Shown here piece after piece: positions 24,855-33,397 of a DNA stretch of 64,000 nt. Position 1 is the first letter of the stretch; each line of letters starts with the position of its first letter. The notes below the pieces were generated by a model that had not been told where the DNA came from, did no database searches, and saw only the letters and a list, made by a program, of their open reading frames with translations. The DNA is from Salinigranum marinum (GTDB taxonomy: Archaea; Halobacteriota; Halobacteria; Halobacteriales; Haloferacaceae): assembly GCF_024228675.1 (NCBI RefSeq), contig NZ_CP100461.1, forward strand, positions 1,302,001 to 1,366,000, given 5' to 3'. The position numbers and the translations under genes are program-made.

Positions 24855-25568
24855 ATGACCGAGCTGTTCGGCCGCGCAGTCGCCGACCACTACCACGACC
24901 GCATGGACGAGCCGCTCCTCGTCCGAGACGGCGCGGAGACACAGGAGCATCCGATCGAGGCGTTCTACTTCGAGCCGTTCGACCCCGAGAGCGAGGCGGG
25001 TCGGTGGCTCTCGTCGTGGGTTCGCGCCCCACTCCTCGACGTCGGGGCGGGGGCCGGCCGGCACGCGCTCGTCTTCGGTGCCCGCGTCGAGACCGTCGCG
25101 GTCGACGTGAGCGAGTCACTGGTGGCGGTGATGACCGACCGCGGGGTCGCGGACGCCCGCGTCGCCGACATGTTCTCGCTCCCGTCGCGGTTCGACCGCG
25201 ACCGGTTCGGGTCGGCGCTGGTCGTCGGCACCCAACTGAGCCTCGCGGGATCGATGCAGGGCCTCCGTGGGCTGCTCGGCGACCTCGCGTTCGTGACCGA
25301 CGCCGACGCGACAGCCGTCGTGGACGGCTACGATCCGGGCCACGAGGCGGCGGCGGAACTGCTCGGGTACCGACCCGACCCGACGCCGGGGCTCGCCCAC
25401 CGCACCTTCCACTTCGCGTACGAGGGCGCGGTGAGCGAGACGCTTCAGTTCCGGCTGTTCAGCCCCGACCGCCTGCGCGAGGCGACCGTCGGCACCGGGT
25501 GGCGGGTCGCGGACGTCCGGCGAGCCGACGAGGGGTCGTACTACCGCGCGGCACTCACGAAGCCGTAG
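24855..25568 (+). CDS. Class I SAM-dependent methyltransferase
   Basis: A 237-residue protein with SAM-binding motif I LLDVGAGAGRHAL near residue 60, an acidic motif II (VETVAVDVSE) and a loosely conserved remainder. The substrate is unknown. It follows the MFS gene after 51 bases. The last segment (GWRVADVRR...YYRAALTK) is typical of small-molecule methyltransferases of haloarchaea. Confidence 0.8.
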   Translation: MTELFGRAVADHYHDRMDEPLLVRDGAETQEHPIEAFYFEPFDPESEAGRWLSSWVRAPLLDVGAGAGRHALVFGARVETVAVDVSESLVAVMTDRGVADARVADMFSLPSRFDRDRFGSALVVGTQLSLAGSMQGLRGLLGDLAFVTDADATAVVDGYDPGHEAAAELLGYRPDPTPGLAHRTFHFAYEGAVSETLQFRLFSPDRLREATVGTGWRVADVRRADEGSYYRAALTKP

Positions 25569-25601
25569 CCCCGCTCTCTCGCGCCCGCCGCGTCGGTCGC
25601 C

Positions 25602-26576
25602 TCACTCGTGGCCCGACACGCGCACCGGCTGGTACGGTTCCTCCAGCCACTCGATGTCCGACTCCGACAGCGAGATGTCGAGCGCCTCGACCGCGTCTTC
25701 GAGGTGTTCGATGCTCGTCGTCCCGACGATGGGCGCGTCGACCCACTCCTTGTGCAGCAGCCACGAGAGGGCGATCTGCGCCATCTTCACGTCCTTCTCG
25801 GCCGCCAGTTCTCCCACCCGCTCGTTGATCTCCCGGCCCCCGCTCTCGAAGTAGGGGTGCTGGCGGGCGTAGTCGTCGGTCGCCCCGCGGGTCGTCGCCT
25901 CGAAATCCTCGTGGGGGCGGGCGAGATAGCCCCGCGCCAGCGGCGACCACGGCATGACGGCGACGTTCTCCTTCGCACACAGCGGGAGCATCTCGCGTTC
26001 CTCCTCGCGGTAGAGGAGGTTGTAGTGGTTCTGCATCGTGAGAAAGCGATCGAGACCGAGCGCAGCCGAGGTAGACAGCGCCTCGGCGAACTGGTGGGCC
26101 CACATCGACGACGCGCCGAGATAGCGCGTCTGCCCCCGCCTGACGACGTCGTCGAGCGCTCGCATCGTCGTCTCGATGGGCGTGTCGTCGTCCCAGCGGT
26201 GGGTCTGCAGGAGATCGACAGTGTCCATCCCCAGCCGGTCGAGGGAGTTTTCGACCTCCTGTTCGATCGCCTTGCGGGAGAGTCCGCCCGAGTTCGGATC
26301 GTCCTCGTCCATCTGGAAGTAGACCTTGGTGGCGACGACGTTCTGGTCGCGGCGGCCCTCCAGCGCCTTCCCCAGGACGCGCTCGGACTCGCCCATCGAG
26401 TACATGTTGGCGGTGTCGAAGAAGTTGATCCCCAGCTCGATGGCGCGGTCGACGAGTTCGATCCCCTCCTCCTCGTCGAGCACCCACTCGCGCCACGACG
26501 AGGTGCCGAAGCTCATACAGCCGAGGCAGATGCGGGAGACCTCCATGCCGGTGTCACCGAGGGTGGTGTACTCCAT
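25602..26576 (-). CDS. Aldo/keto reductase
   Basis: A 324-residue NADPH-type aldo/keto reductase with a TIM barrel. The catalytic tetrad is visible as Asp and Tyr in INFFDTANMY, Lys in VVATKVYFQ and His in LLQTHRWD. The C-terminal cofactor segment is APIVGTTSIEHLEDAV. The ATG at 26576 gives the usual N-terminus (MEYTTLGDTGMEVSRICLG); the frame is open further upstream but not family-like. The substrate is unknown. Confidence 0.92.
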   Translation of the reverse strand: MEYTTLGDTGMEVSRICLGCMSFGTSSWREWVLDEEEGIELVDRAIELGINFFDTANMYSMGESERVLGKALEGRRDQNVVATKVYFQMDEDDPNSGGLSRKAIEQEVENSLDRLGMDTVDLLQTHRWDDDTPIETTMRALDDVVRRGQTRYLGASSMWAHQFAEALSTSAALGLDRFLTMQNHYNLLYREEEREMLPLCAKENVAVMPWSPLARGYLARPHEDFEATTRGATDDYARQHPYFESGGREINERVGELAAEKDVKMAQIALSWLLHKEWVDAPIVGTTSIEHLEDAVEALDISLSESDIEWLEEPYQPVRVSGHE

Positions 26577-26765
26577 GCTCACCCGCTCTCGGCGAGGGCT
26601 CAAAAGTGAGGTGGCTGCGGAAGCGCCCGATTCGAAGCGGGCAGCCGTACAGAGGCCGTCGATCACAGCCGCACGTTCTCACCCCGAGAGAAGCACGGAC
26701 GACGTTTACCCTGTCAGCCGTTCAACGACTATCCGACGCGAGCGGTGTCTCCGTCAGTGATTCAG

Positions 26766-26972
26766 ATGTCCACGAAGCTACTCACAGTCCTCCTCGTCGG
26801 CGTCGTCGCGGTCTCGCTCGTCGGGGCCGTCTCGTTCGTCGGCGGCGTCGTCCGCTTCCTCGTGCTCTTGATGGGGCTCGGGGCGTTCGTCCTCGCGGCG
26901 CGCGGCGCGCGCGGCGACGAGGAGGGCGGCCTCGTCTTCGGCACCGGCGAGGACGAGTCCGCGGCGACGTGA
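26766..26972 (+). CDS. Small two-helix membrane protein
   Basis: A 68-residue protein with two closely spaced hydrophobic segments (residues about 5-45) and an acidic cytoplasmic-type tail. I do not recognise it. The start at 26766 (MSTKLLTVLL) is more natural than an in-frame GTG-type start at 26745. Confidence 0.5.
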   Translation: MSTKLLTVLLVGVVAVSLVGAVSFVGGVVRFLVLLMGLGAFVLAARGARGDEEGGLVFGTGEDESAAT

Positions 26973-27100
26973 GACGGAACCCCCACGGTCTTCGTCTGGA
27001 GCAGCGGCCCTGATCGTCGACGGTCAGCGCCCGTCACCGGACGCTGCTTCGGTCGACTCGATCCGCCTCTCGCGGGTCCGAATCGACCGACAGTCGACCC

Positions 27101-27111
27101 AAATTATTATT
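27101..27111 (+). promoter_or_regulatory. AT-rich promoter box of the acyl-CoA synthetase
   Basis: AAATTATTATT ends 25 bases before the ATG at 27136, the spacing of a leaderless haloarchaeal promoter. It argues for that ATG over the one at 27127. Confidence 0.5.
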
Positions 27112-27135
27112 CGACGTGTTTTCGATATGTTGGGT

Positions 27136-28758
27136 ATGGTACTGGAGTACGACACGGCATGTGAGTCGTTCGAGTGGGACATCCCCGAGGCGTACAACCT
27201 CCCGAGCGTGATCGAGTCGCACGCAGACGCCTTCGGTGACCGGGTCGCCGTCCGCTTCCTCTCGCAGGCGGGCGACCGCACGGAGCGGACGTACGACGAC
27301 CTCCGGCGGGACATGAACCGCTTCGCGAACGCGCTCGCCGATCTCGGGGTCGGGTCGGGCGACCGGGTGATGCATCTGTTCCCGCGGCATCCCGACGCGT
27401 TCGCGATCCAACTCGGCGCGCTGAAACGCGGCGCGCTCTTGGTCCCGTGTTCGTCGATGCTGAAGCCGAAGGACATCGCGTTCCGCGCGTCGGATTGCGA
27501 GGCGTCGACGGTCGTCGCCCACGCGTCGCTCACCGACATGGTCGAGCCGGTGCTCGACGAGACGCCGCTGTCGACCACGATCTGTCTCGACGGCGACCCC
27601 GACGGCTGGCACTCCTTCGCGGAACTCCTCGCGGACCGGGCCGCCGACCACGACGGGCCCATGGTCGGTGCCGATGACCCGATGTCGATCAACTACACCT
27701 CCGGCACCACGGGCCAGCCGAAGCCCGTCCTCCACAGGCACCGCTGGATGCGCTGTTTCGAGCTCGTCAACGGGCCGTACTGGTGGGGCCTGTCGGGCGA
27801 CGAGGACCTCTCCGACGAGCTGATGTGGGCCACGACGGGGACCGGGTGGGCGAAGTGGTTCTGGAGCCCCGTCGGCGTAGGGCTCACGACGGGCGCGACG
27901 CAGTTGCTGTACGACGGCGACTTCGACCCCGAGACGTTCCTCGACGTCATGGCCGACGAGGGCGTCACCCGGCTGTGTGCCGTCCCGACCCAGTACCGCC
28001 TGTTCGCACAGCGGGACCTCTCGACGTGGGATCTCGCGCTCACCGACGCGCTCTCGGCCGGGGAACCGCTCAACCGCGAACCGATCGAGGCGTTCGAGGA
28101 GGCGGTGGGAGTGACACCGCGCGACGGCTACGGGCAGACCGAGACGGTCGCGCTCGTGACCAACTACCCCGGTATCGAGGTCAAAGAGGGCTCGATGGGC
28201 AAGCCGACGCCGGGGATGGGAACGACGATCATCGACACGATGGACGAAGCGGCGGTCGACGACGGCGAGATCGGCGAGATCGCCGTTCCCGTGGACTGTC
28301 CCGGAATCTTCGACGGCTACTACCAGAAACCGAACCTCGACGAGAAGACGTTCTCCGGGGAGTACTACCGGACCGGCGACCTCGCCTCCCGGGACGACGA
28401 CGGCTACTTCTTCTTCGAGGGGCGGGCCGACGACATCATCATCTCGGCGGGCTACCGCATCGGCCCGTTCGAGGTCGAGGACGCGCTCGTCTCTCACCCC
28501 ACCGTCACCGAAGCCGCGGCGGTGGCGTCACCCCACGACGAGCGCGGCAACGTCGTCAAGGCGTACGTCGTGCTCGCGGCGGGGTACGAAGGCTCCGACG
28601 ACCTCGCCGACGAGATCACGGCGTTCATGAAAGAGGAGACGGCCCCGTACAAGTATCCCCGCCGAATCGAGTTCGTCGACGACCTCCCGAAGACCTCCTC
28701 GGGCAAGATTCGACGCATCGAACTCCGCGAGCAGGAGCAGGCGACGTTCGGCGACTAG
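27136..28758 (+). CDS. AMP-forming acyl-CoA synthetase
   Basis: A 540-residue ANL-superfamily enzyme that activates a carboxylic acid to its CoA ester with ATP. Motifs in order are the P-loop-like INYTSGTTGQPKPV near residue 185, DGYGQTE near 330, YYRTGDLASRDDDGY near 415, the hinge GRADDIIISAGYRIGPFEVE near 430 and the catalytic Lys in PKTSSGKIRR near 520. It resembles medium-chain or benzoate-type ligases; chain length cannot be read. It stands alone, with a regulator on the opposite strand downstream. Confidence 0.93.
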   Translation: MVLEYDTACESFEWDIPEAYNLPSVIESHADAFGDRVAVRFLSQAGDRTERTYDDLRRDMNRFANALADLGVGSGDRVMHLFPRHPDAFAIQLGALKRGALLVPCSSMLKPKDIAFRASDCEASTVVAHASLTDMVEPVLDETPLSTTICLDGDPDGWHSFAELLADRAADHDGPMVGADDPMSINYTSGTTGQPKPVLHRHRWMRCFELVNGPYWWGLSGDEDLSDELMWATTGTGWAKWFWSPVGVGLTTGATQLLYDGDFDPETFLDVMADEGVTRLCAVPTQYRLFAQRDLSTWDLALTDALSAGEPLNREPIEAFEEAVGVTPRDGYGQTETVALVTNYPGIEVKEGSMGKPTPGMGTTIIDTMDEAAVDDGEIGEIAVPVDCPGIFDGYYQKPNLDEKTFSGEYYRTGDLASRDDDGYFFFEGRADDIIISAGYRIGPFEVEDALVSHPTVTEAAAVASPHDERGNVVKAYVVLAAGYEGSDDLADEITAFMKEETAPYKYPRRIEFVDDLPKTSSGKIRRIELREQEQATFGD

Positions 28759-28818
28759 GCCGCCGGCGGTCCCGATGTCGACGAGGAAAGGCTCGACCGG
28801 GCGACGGCGCGAAAAGGC

Positions 28819-29412
28819 TCACTCCAGCGTGTCGAAGCTCTCCTCGCCGGGCAGTTCCCGGAAGGCGGCCTCGAAGTCCTCGCTGGAGTACTGCGAGAGC
28901 GTCTCGTCGAGCTCCTCTCTGATCTCGCCCATCCGCCTCGTGAGTCGGTCGTACTCCTCGCTGGGATCGTCCTTGGCGGTGCTCTCCAGGGTCGCTTTCT
29001 TGGAGGCGAGCGCGAAGAACTCCTGGGTACGGTCGTCGAACTGCGCCCGCGACAAGAGCACCTCGACGACCGAGTGGAGTTCCTCGCGGGAGACGGGCTT
29101 GACCAGGTAGTCGTCGAACGGCATGTCGACGATGTCGACGTCGGGTTCGACCGCGGTGATCATCGCGACTCGGCAGTCGATGTCGCGTTCGCGGAGGGCC
29201 GAGAGGACCTCGTCCCCGGTCATCGAGGGCATCCGGCGGTCGAGGAGGGCCACGTCGATGTCCTCGGTCGCCAGATCGAGCGCCGCCTCGCCGCCCGTCG
29301 CGACGATCACCTCGTACGACTCGCCGAGCCAGTGGGCGTACAGCTCCGCGAGTTCGGCCTCGTCGTCTGCGACCAGGACGACCGGCAGGCCGTCGCTGTC
29401 TTCGCCTACCAT
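28819..29412 (-). CDS. Response regulator with HalX domain
   Basis: A 197-residue two-component response regulator. The receiver domain has Asp16, Asp17, phosphorylation site Asp58 (VALLDRRMP) and Lys near 106 (DDYLVKPVSR). The C-terminal 75 residues form the HalX domain, an alpha-helical domain of unknown function special to haloarchaea, with no DNA-binding domain. The partner kinase is not adjacent. It is divergent from the photolyase gene. Confidence 0.9.
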   Translation of the reverse strand: MVGEDSDGLPVVLVADDEAELAELYAHWLGESYEVIVATGGEAALDLATEDIDVALLDRRMPSMTGDEVLSALRERDIDCRVAMITAVEPDVDIVDMPFDDYLVKPVSREELHSVVEVLLSRAQFDDRTQEFFALASKKATLESTAKDDPSEEYDRLTRRMGEIREELDETLSQYSSEDFEAAFRELPGEESFDTLE

Positions 29413-29437
29413 CTGTCTTCGGTGACACTCTCTCGCT

Positions 29438-29446
29438 CCTCATATA
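29438..29446 (-). promoter_or_regulatory. TATA-like box of the HalX regulator in a 318-base divergent gap
   Basis: On the minus strand GATATATGA lies about 26-34 bases before the ATG at 29412. The gap 29413-29730 otherwise shows only GC-rich sequence, with no gene or clear repeat, and must hold the photolyase promoter as well. Confidence 0.45.
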
Positions 29447-29730
29447 TCATGGTGACGGCGTTTGCGCCGGCGGCGGTGTCCGATCGAGGGCGGCCGTCCC
29501 CTCGCGCGGGGTTCACACCCGGGATCGATGTGTCCCGGCTGGAGCGACCCGGCTGGACGGCGTGCGGTACGACGACTCGGATGCCCGCGCGCCGCACACC
29601 TCGCCGTGCGTCCGTCGACGCGTCCCGCCGGGAGTGGCCGGGCGAGCGGCCGTGGCCATAACGGATTACCCGACCGGCTACTAACGATCGGTGTGTTACC
29701 GCCCGAACCACCCCATCGAGCGGGGGCCGC

Positions 29731-31242
29731 ATGACCGTCTGGCTCCTCGGCGACCAGCTCTCGCCCGCGGCCCGGCCGCTGGAGCGCACCGATCACGTCC
29801 TCATGATCGAGGCCCACGGCTTCGCCGAGCGGCTGCCGTACCACCCGGCGAAGCTCACGCTCGTCTTCTCGGCGATGCGTCACTGCCGCGACGCCCTCCG
29901 CGACCGGGGGTACGAGGTGACGTACATCGAGGCCGAGACGTTCGGCGACGGGCTCGACGAGTACTTCGCGGCCGCTCCCGGCGATTCGCTCCTCATGATG
30001 GAGCCGGCGAGCCACGGCGCGGGGGCCCGCTTCGAGGAACTGGTCGCCGCCCGCGGCGGGAGCCTGACACGCGTCGAGAACGACCGATTCCTGACCAGCC
30101 CCGAGACGTTCGACGAGTGGGCCGGGGACCGGACCGTCGACGACGGCTTCCGGCAGGAGCGGTGGTACCGCTTCGTCCGCCGCGAGCTCGACGTCCTGAT
30201 GGACGGCGACGAGCCCGCGGGCGGCGAGTGGAACTACGACGACCAGAACCGCGAGACGCCCGACGAGGAGTGGTCGCCGCCGCCCGTACCCACGTTCGAG
30301 CCCGACGCGATCACCAAGGAGGCCCACGACTGGGTGACCGAGCGGTACGACGACCACTGGGGGGACGACTCGCTGGCGGCGATGGTCTGGCCCACCACCG
30401 CCGAGGAGGCGCGGTCGGCGCTCGACCACTTCGTCGCGACGCGGCTCCCCGAGTTCGGCGACTACCAGGACGCGCTGGTCGACGGAGAGTGGGCGCTCTC
30501 GCACTCGCTGCTCTCGTCGTCGCTCAACCTCGGGCTCCTCCACCCGCGGGAGGCCGTCGACGCCGCGGTCGAGGCGTACGAGACGGGCGACGCCCCGCTG
30601 AACTCCGTAGAGGGGTTCGTTCGTCAGCTCATCGGGTGGCGGGAGTTCATGCGCCACGTCTATCGGCGGGCGATGCCGGAGCTAAACGAGGCGAACCAGT
30701 TGGACCAGACCCGGGAGTTGCCGCCGCTGTACTGGGACGGCGGCACCGACATGAACTGCCTCTCGGAGGCGGTCTCGCACGTCCACGAGCGGGGCTACGC
30801 CCACCACATCGAGCGGCTGATGGTGCTGTCGAACTTCGCGCTCGTCTACGGTGCCGACCCGCACGAACTCAACCGCTGGTTCCACCTCGGCTTCGTCGAC
30901 GCCTACCACTGGGTGACGACCCCGAACGTCGTCGGGATGGGCTCCTTTGCGACCGACGTGCTCTCGTCGAAGCCGTACGCCTCGTCGGGCAACTACATCA
31001 ACAAGATGAGTGACTTCTGTTCCAACTGTCCGTACGCCGTGTCGCGGACGACCGGCGAGGGTGCCTGTCCGTTCAACGCGCTGTACTGGGACTTCCTGAA
31101 GGAAAAAGAGGAGACCCTCCGGGGAACGGGCCGGATGGGGCTGATGTACTCGCACGTCGACAACAAAGACGACGAGGAGTGGCGGGAGATCCGCGAGCGG
31201 GCGAGCGAGGTCCGGGAGCAGGCGCGCGAGGGAGAGCTGTGA
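29731..31242 (+). CDS. Iron-sulfur photolyase/cryptochrome (FeS-BCP, PhrB-like)
   Basis: A 503-residue deoxyribodipyrimidine photolyase-related protein of the FeS-BCP/CryPro clade, whose best known member, Agrobacterium PhrB, repairs (6-4) photoproducts. Cys343, Cys430, Cys433 and Cys446 match the spacing of the four PhrB [4Fe-4S] ligands. The N-terminal antenna domain starts TVWLLGDQLS, and the FAD domain holds GFVRQLIGWREFMRHVY and NRWFHLGFVDAYHW. It would use blue light, FAD and probably a ribolumazine-type antenna. A surface-dwelling halophile exposed to sunlight needs such repair. It could also be a photoreceptor. Confidence 0.93.
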   Translation: MTVWLLGDQLSPAARPLERTDHVLMIEAHGFAERLPYHPAKLTLVFSAMRHCRDALRDRGYEVTYIEAETFGDGLDEYFAAAPGDSLLMMEPASHGAGARFEELVAARGGSLTRVENDRFLTSPETFDEWAGDRTVDDGFRQERWYRFVRRELDVLMDGDEPAGGEWNYDDQNRETPDEEWSPPPVPTFEPDAITKEAHDWVTERYDDHWGDDSLAAMVWPTTAEEARSALDHFVATRLPEFGDYQDALVDGEWALSHSLLSSSLNLGLLHPREAVDAAVEAYETGDAPLNSVEGFVRQLIGWREFMRHVYRRAMPELNEANQLDQTRELPPLYWDGGTDMNCLSEAVSHVHERGYAHHIERLMVLSNFALVYGADPHELNRWFHLGFVDAYHWVTTPNVVGMGSFATDVLSSKPYASSGNYINKMSDFCSNCPYAVSRTTGEGACPFNALYWDFLKEKEETLRGTGRMGLMYSHVDNKDDEEWREIRERASEVREQAREGEL

Positions 31243-31345
31243 GCAGAGCGTTCTGGGACGCCGATCGGTCGGTTCGACGCTCCCCCACCTGCGCGCCTCG
31301 CGTGTTAGCGTGCGACGGCCCCACTTGTCAGGCGAGTGTTGCGAT

Positions 31346-31385
31346 TCAAATACCGAATTTGATAACGAGTCCCACACATATATTC
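31346..31385 (+). promoter_or_regulatory. Promoter and inverted repeat before the lipoprotein gene
   Basis: TCAAAT-ACCGA-ATTTGA at 31346-31362 is a perfect 6-base inverted repeat. The TATA-like CATATATTCA at 31376-31385 lies 23-32 bases before the ATG at 31408. The repeat sits just upstream of the core promoter, where activators often bind. Confidence 0.45.
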
Positions 31386-31407
31386 ACCTAGAGCTGACAT
31401 TCTGCCT

Positions 31408-31959
31408 ATGAGTAATACTACCCGTCGGGGGTGCATCGCCACCGTGGGAGTTCTGCTGTCTTCGGGTTGCCTTGGAAGCGCGACGACTGACACCACCGAT
31501 GGGAGCGGTGAGACCGAGAGACGCGCGACGCCGACACGAACGCCTCGCCCGGACTCGGACGGCGATGGAGTCGTCGACGGGTACGACGACTACCCGACGG
31601 ACCCGGCCAGGTCCAGGCTGGTCGAGTCGGCTTCGGATACGCGTAACATCGAGGAGGATCACTACTACTACTATCCGTTCTCTCTGGATCAGAACGGCTA
31701 CGTCGAGATGGAGTACGTCGTCCGCGAGGGGCCAGACATAGACGTGATCTTCCTCTCTTCACAGGAGTTCGAACATTTCGAGGCCGGTGAGAACTACCTC
31801 CAGTACGACTCGCTGTCTCAGTGGGACGACGGGGGAGGGTCGATCAGCGGACCGATACATTCCGGAAGCAACTACGTCGTGTTTCACAACGCCAACGCTC
31901 CAACAAACTTCTCGAACGACTTGGCACGGGTCGAGTTCGAGATCGAGATCTCCGAGTAA
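31408..31959 (+). CDS. Secreted lipoprotein of unknown function
   Basis: A 183-residue lipoprotein with lipobox Cys21 (LLSSGC) and an acidic Thr-rich linker. One calcium-type repeat follows (DSDGDGVVDGYDDYP, residues about 49-63), and then a beta-rich domain of about 110 residues with a run of tyrosines (DHYYYYPF). I do not recognise the C-terminal domain; its pattern recalls pre-peptidase C-terminal sandwiches. Base composition is less GC-rich than that of neighbours and the flanks are AT-rich, which may point to recent acquisition. The 200 bases after it hold nothing I can identify. Confidence 0.7.
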   Translation: MSNTTRRGCIATVGVLLSSGCLGSATTDTTDGSGETERRATPTRTPRPDSDGDGVVDGYDDYPTDPARSRLVESASDTRNIEEDHYYYYPFSLDQNGYVEMEYVVREGPDIDVIFLSSQEFEHFEAGENYLQYDSLSQWDDGGGSISGPIHSGSNYVVFHNANAPTNFSNDLARVEFEIEISE

Positions 31960-32159
31960 CTGGTCGTTTAGCTCGAACGGACCACACGAGCGAGTGCTGA
32001 TGGGAAGGGGAGAGCGGACGTTCGGCGCGTGGGCCCAACAGAGCGACCGTCGATGGAAACCACCACAGGAGCGAGGAGAGATGGCGTATGAGTGCCGACT
32101 GGCCGGTGAGACTCCTCTGACACACGTTCGGCTGTCGGCCTCGTCTGTTGGATCGAGTG

Positions 32160-32768
32160 TTACCGTCCCATCGCGTGGAACTCGTCGTTCGGCCGCATGT
32201 CCGCGAACATCGCCATCCGGTTCGAGAGGTTGAAGAAGGCGGTCACGGCGGCGATGTCCCAGATGGCCTCCTCGGAGTAGCCGGCGTCTTCGAGCAGGGC
32301 GATGTCGTCCTCGCCGACCTCGGCGGGCCGTTCGGTGAGCTTCACGGCGACGTCGAGCATCGCCATTCGCTCGTCGGAGACGTCGGCTGTGCGGTAGTTG
32401 GCCACCAACTGATCGGCGAGACGCGGGTCCTTCGCGTAGATCCGCGCGAGCGCGCCGTGGGCGACGTTGCAGTAGTAGCAGTGGTTCACGCCCGAGACGG
32501 CGACGACGATCATCTCGACTTCCTCCCGGTCCAGGGCCGTATCCTCGACGAGCGCGTCGTGATACGCGAAGAAGGCGCGGAAGTGCGAGGGCTTGTACGC
32601 GAACGCCGAGAAGACGTTGGGGGTAAAGCCCGCGCGGTCGGTTTCGGCGGCGACGCGCTCGCGGAGGTCCGCGGGGAGGTCGTCGTAGTCGGGCACGGGG
32701 AACCGCCGCATGGCGTCGTCGTCGAGTTCGATGTCGGGGTCGGAGCCGTCGGCCGGGGAGTCTGTCAT
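32160..32768 (-). CDS. Peroxidase-related AhpD/carboxymuconolactone decarboxylase-like protein
   Basis: A 202-residue helical protein of the AhpD-like superfamily ('peroxidase-related enzyme'). The redox site is CYYC in VNHCYYCNVAHGA near residue 105, with the conserved His nearby. It likely reduces peroxides or organic hydroperoxides with thiols in the cytoplasm. The ATG at 32768 gives an acidic N-terminus followed by the domain; upstream frame extension is not family-like. Confidence 0.85.
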   Translation of the reverse strand: MTDSPADGSDPDIELDDDAMRRFPVPDYDDLPADLRERVAAETDRAGFTPNVFSAFAYKPSHFRAFFAYHDALVEDTALDREEVEMIVVAVSGVNHCYYCNVAHGALARIYAKDPRLADQLVANYRTADVSDERMAMLDVAVKLTERPAEVGEDDIALLEDAGYSEEAIWDIAAVTAFFNLSNRMAMFADMRPNDEFHAMGR

Positions 32769-32815
32769 AGCACCCGGTTCGCCGCCGGCGGTAAAAGGTG
32801 CAACGGCGACCCCGG

Positions 32816-33310
32816 TCAGGGACCGACCACCAGCGCGACCCACGCCACCGTGACGAAGACGCCCAGCGAGAGCAGGCCGTAGTTGCCGAGCGTGCTGTCG
32901 GCGGTGACCACCGAGAGGGTGAACTTCCGGTTCGAGAGCGGCCAAAACGGCCTGATCCCCATCGGCGTCAACGCGTCCGCGAGGAGGTGTGCGCCGACCG
33001 AGAGGAGACCGACCGCGGCACCGACCGCGCCGAGCGTCGCCGGAGCGGACAGTGCGGCACCGCCCACGCGACCGACGAGGAGACCGACTCCGCCGAGGAC
33101 GGCCGCGACGAGGAGCGCGAAGCCGACGGTGTGGGTCGGGCCGCGGTGTGTGACGCCGGGGACGCGGTGGTCGACGTCGGGCAGCATCGCCAGCCAGAGC
33201 GTCCCCGCGCCGACGACGAGCGCGAGTTCTACGGCCCCAGCCGAGACGAGCGCGACGCCGACCGGGGCGAAGGCGAGGAGTGCGACGCCGTAGTGGCCGT
33301 TTCGGTACAC
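32816..33310 (-). CDS. DUF457/YdjM-type membrane-bound metal-dependent hydrolase
   Basis: A 164-residue membrane protein with four or five hydrophobic segments. It has the DUF457 motifs LPDVDH near residue 42, HRGPTHTV near residue 54 and AHLLADALTPMGI near residue 105, whose His and Asp residues are thought to bind a metal. Homologues are transcriptionally linked to stress or DNA damage in bacteria, but the substrate is unknown. The start is a GTG (33310, or possibly 33334). It lies 47 bases downstream of the AhpD-like gene start, on the same strand upstream of it. Confidence 0.75.
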   Translation of the reverse strand: MYRNGHYGVALLAFAPVGVALVSAGAVELALVVGAGTLWLAMLPDVDHRVPGVTHRGPTHTVGFALLVAAVLGGVGLLVGRVGGAALSAPATLGAVGAAVGLLSVGAHLLADALTPMGIRPFWPLSNRKFTLSVVTADSTLGNYGLLSLGVFVTVAWVALVVGP

Positions 33311-33397
33311 AGTCGCGAGAGGACCTCGGGCCACGAGTAGCTGACGGACTCCGTGACAGTCGAAAACGGTTAAGCCTCTGCACGAACGATAGGTCCC

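Noticed and set aside
23097-25064. 655-residue minus-strand open frame opposite the P19-like and MFS genes
   Set aside because: Low-complexity Glu/Arg/Asp-rich translation antisense to well-supported genes.
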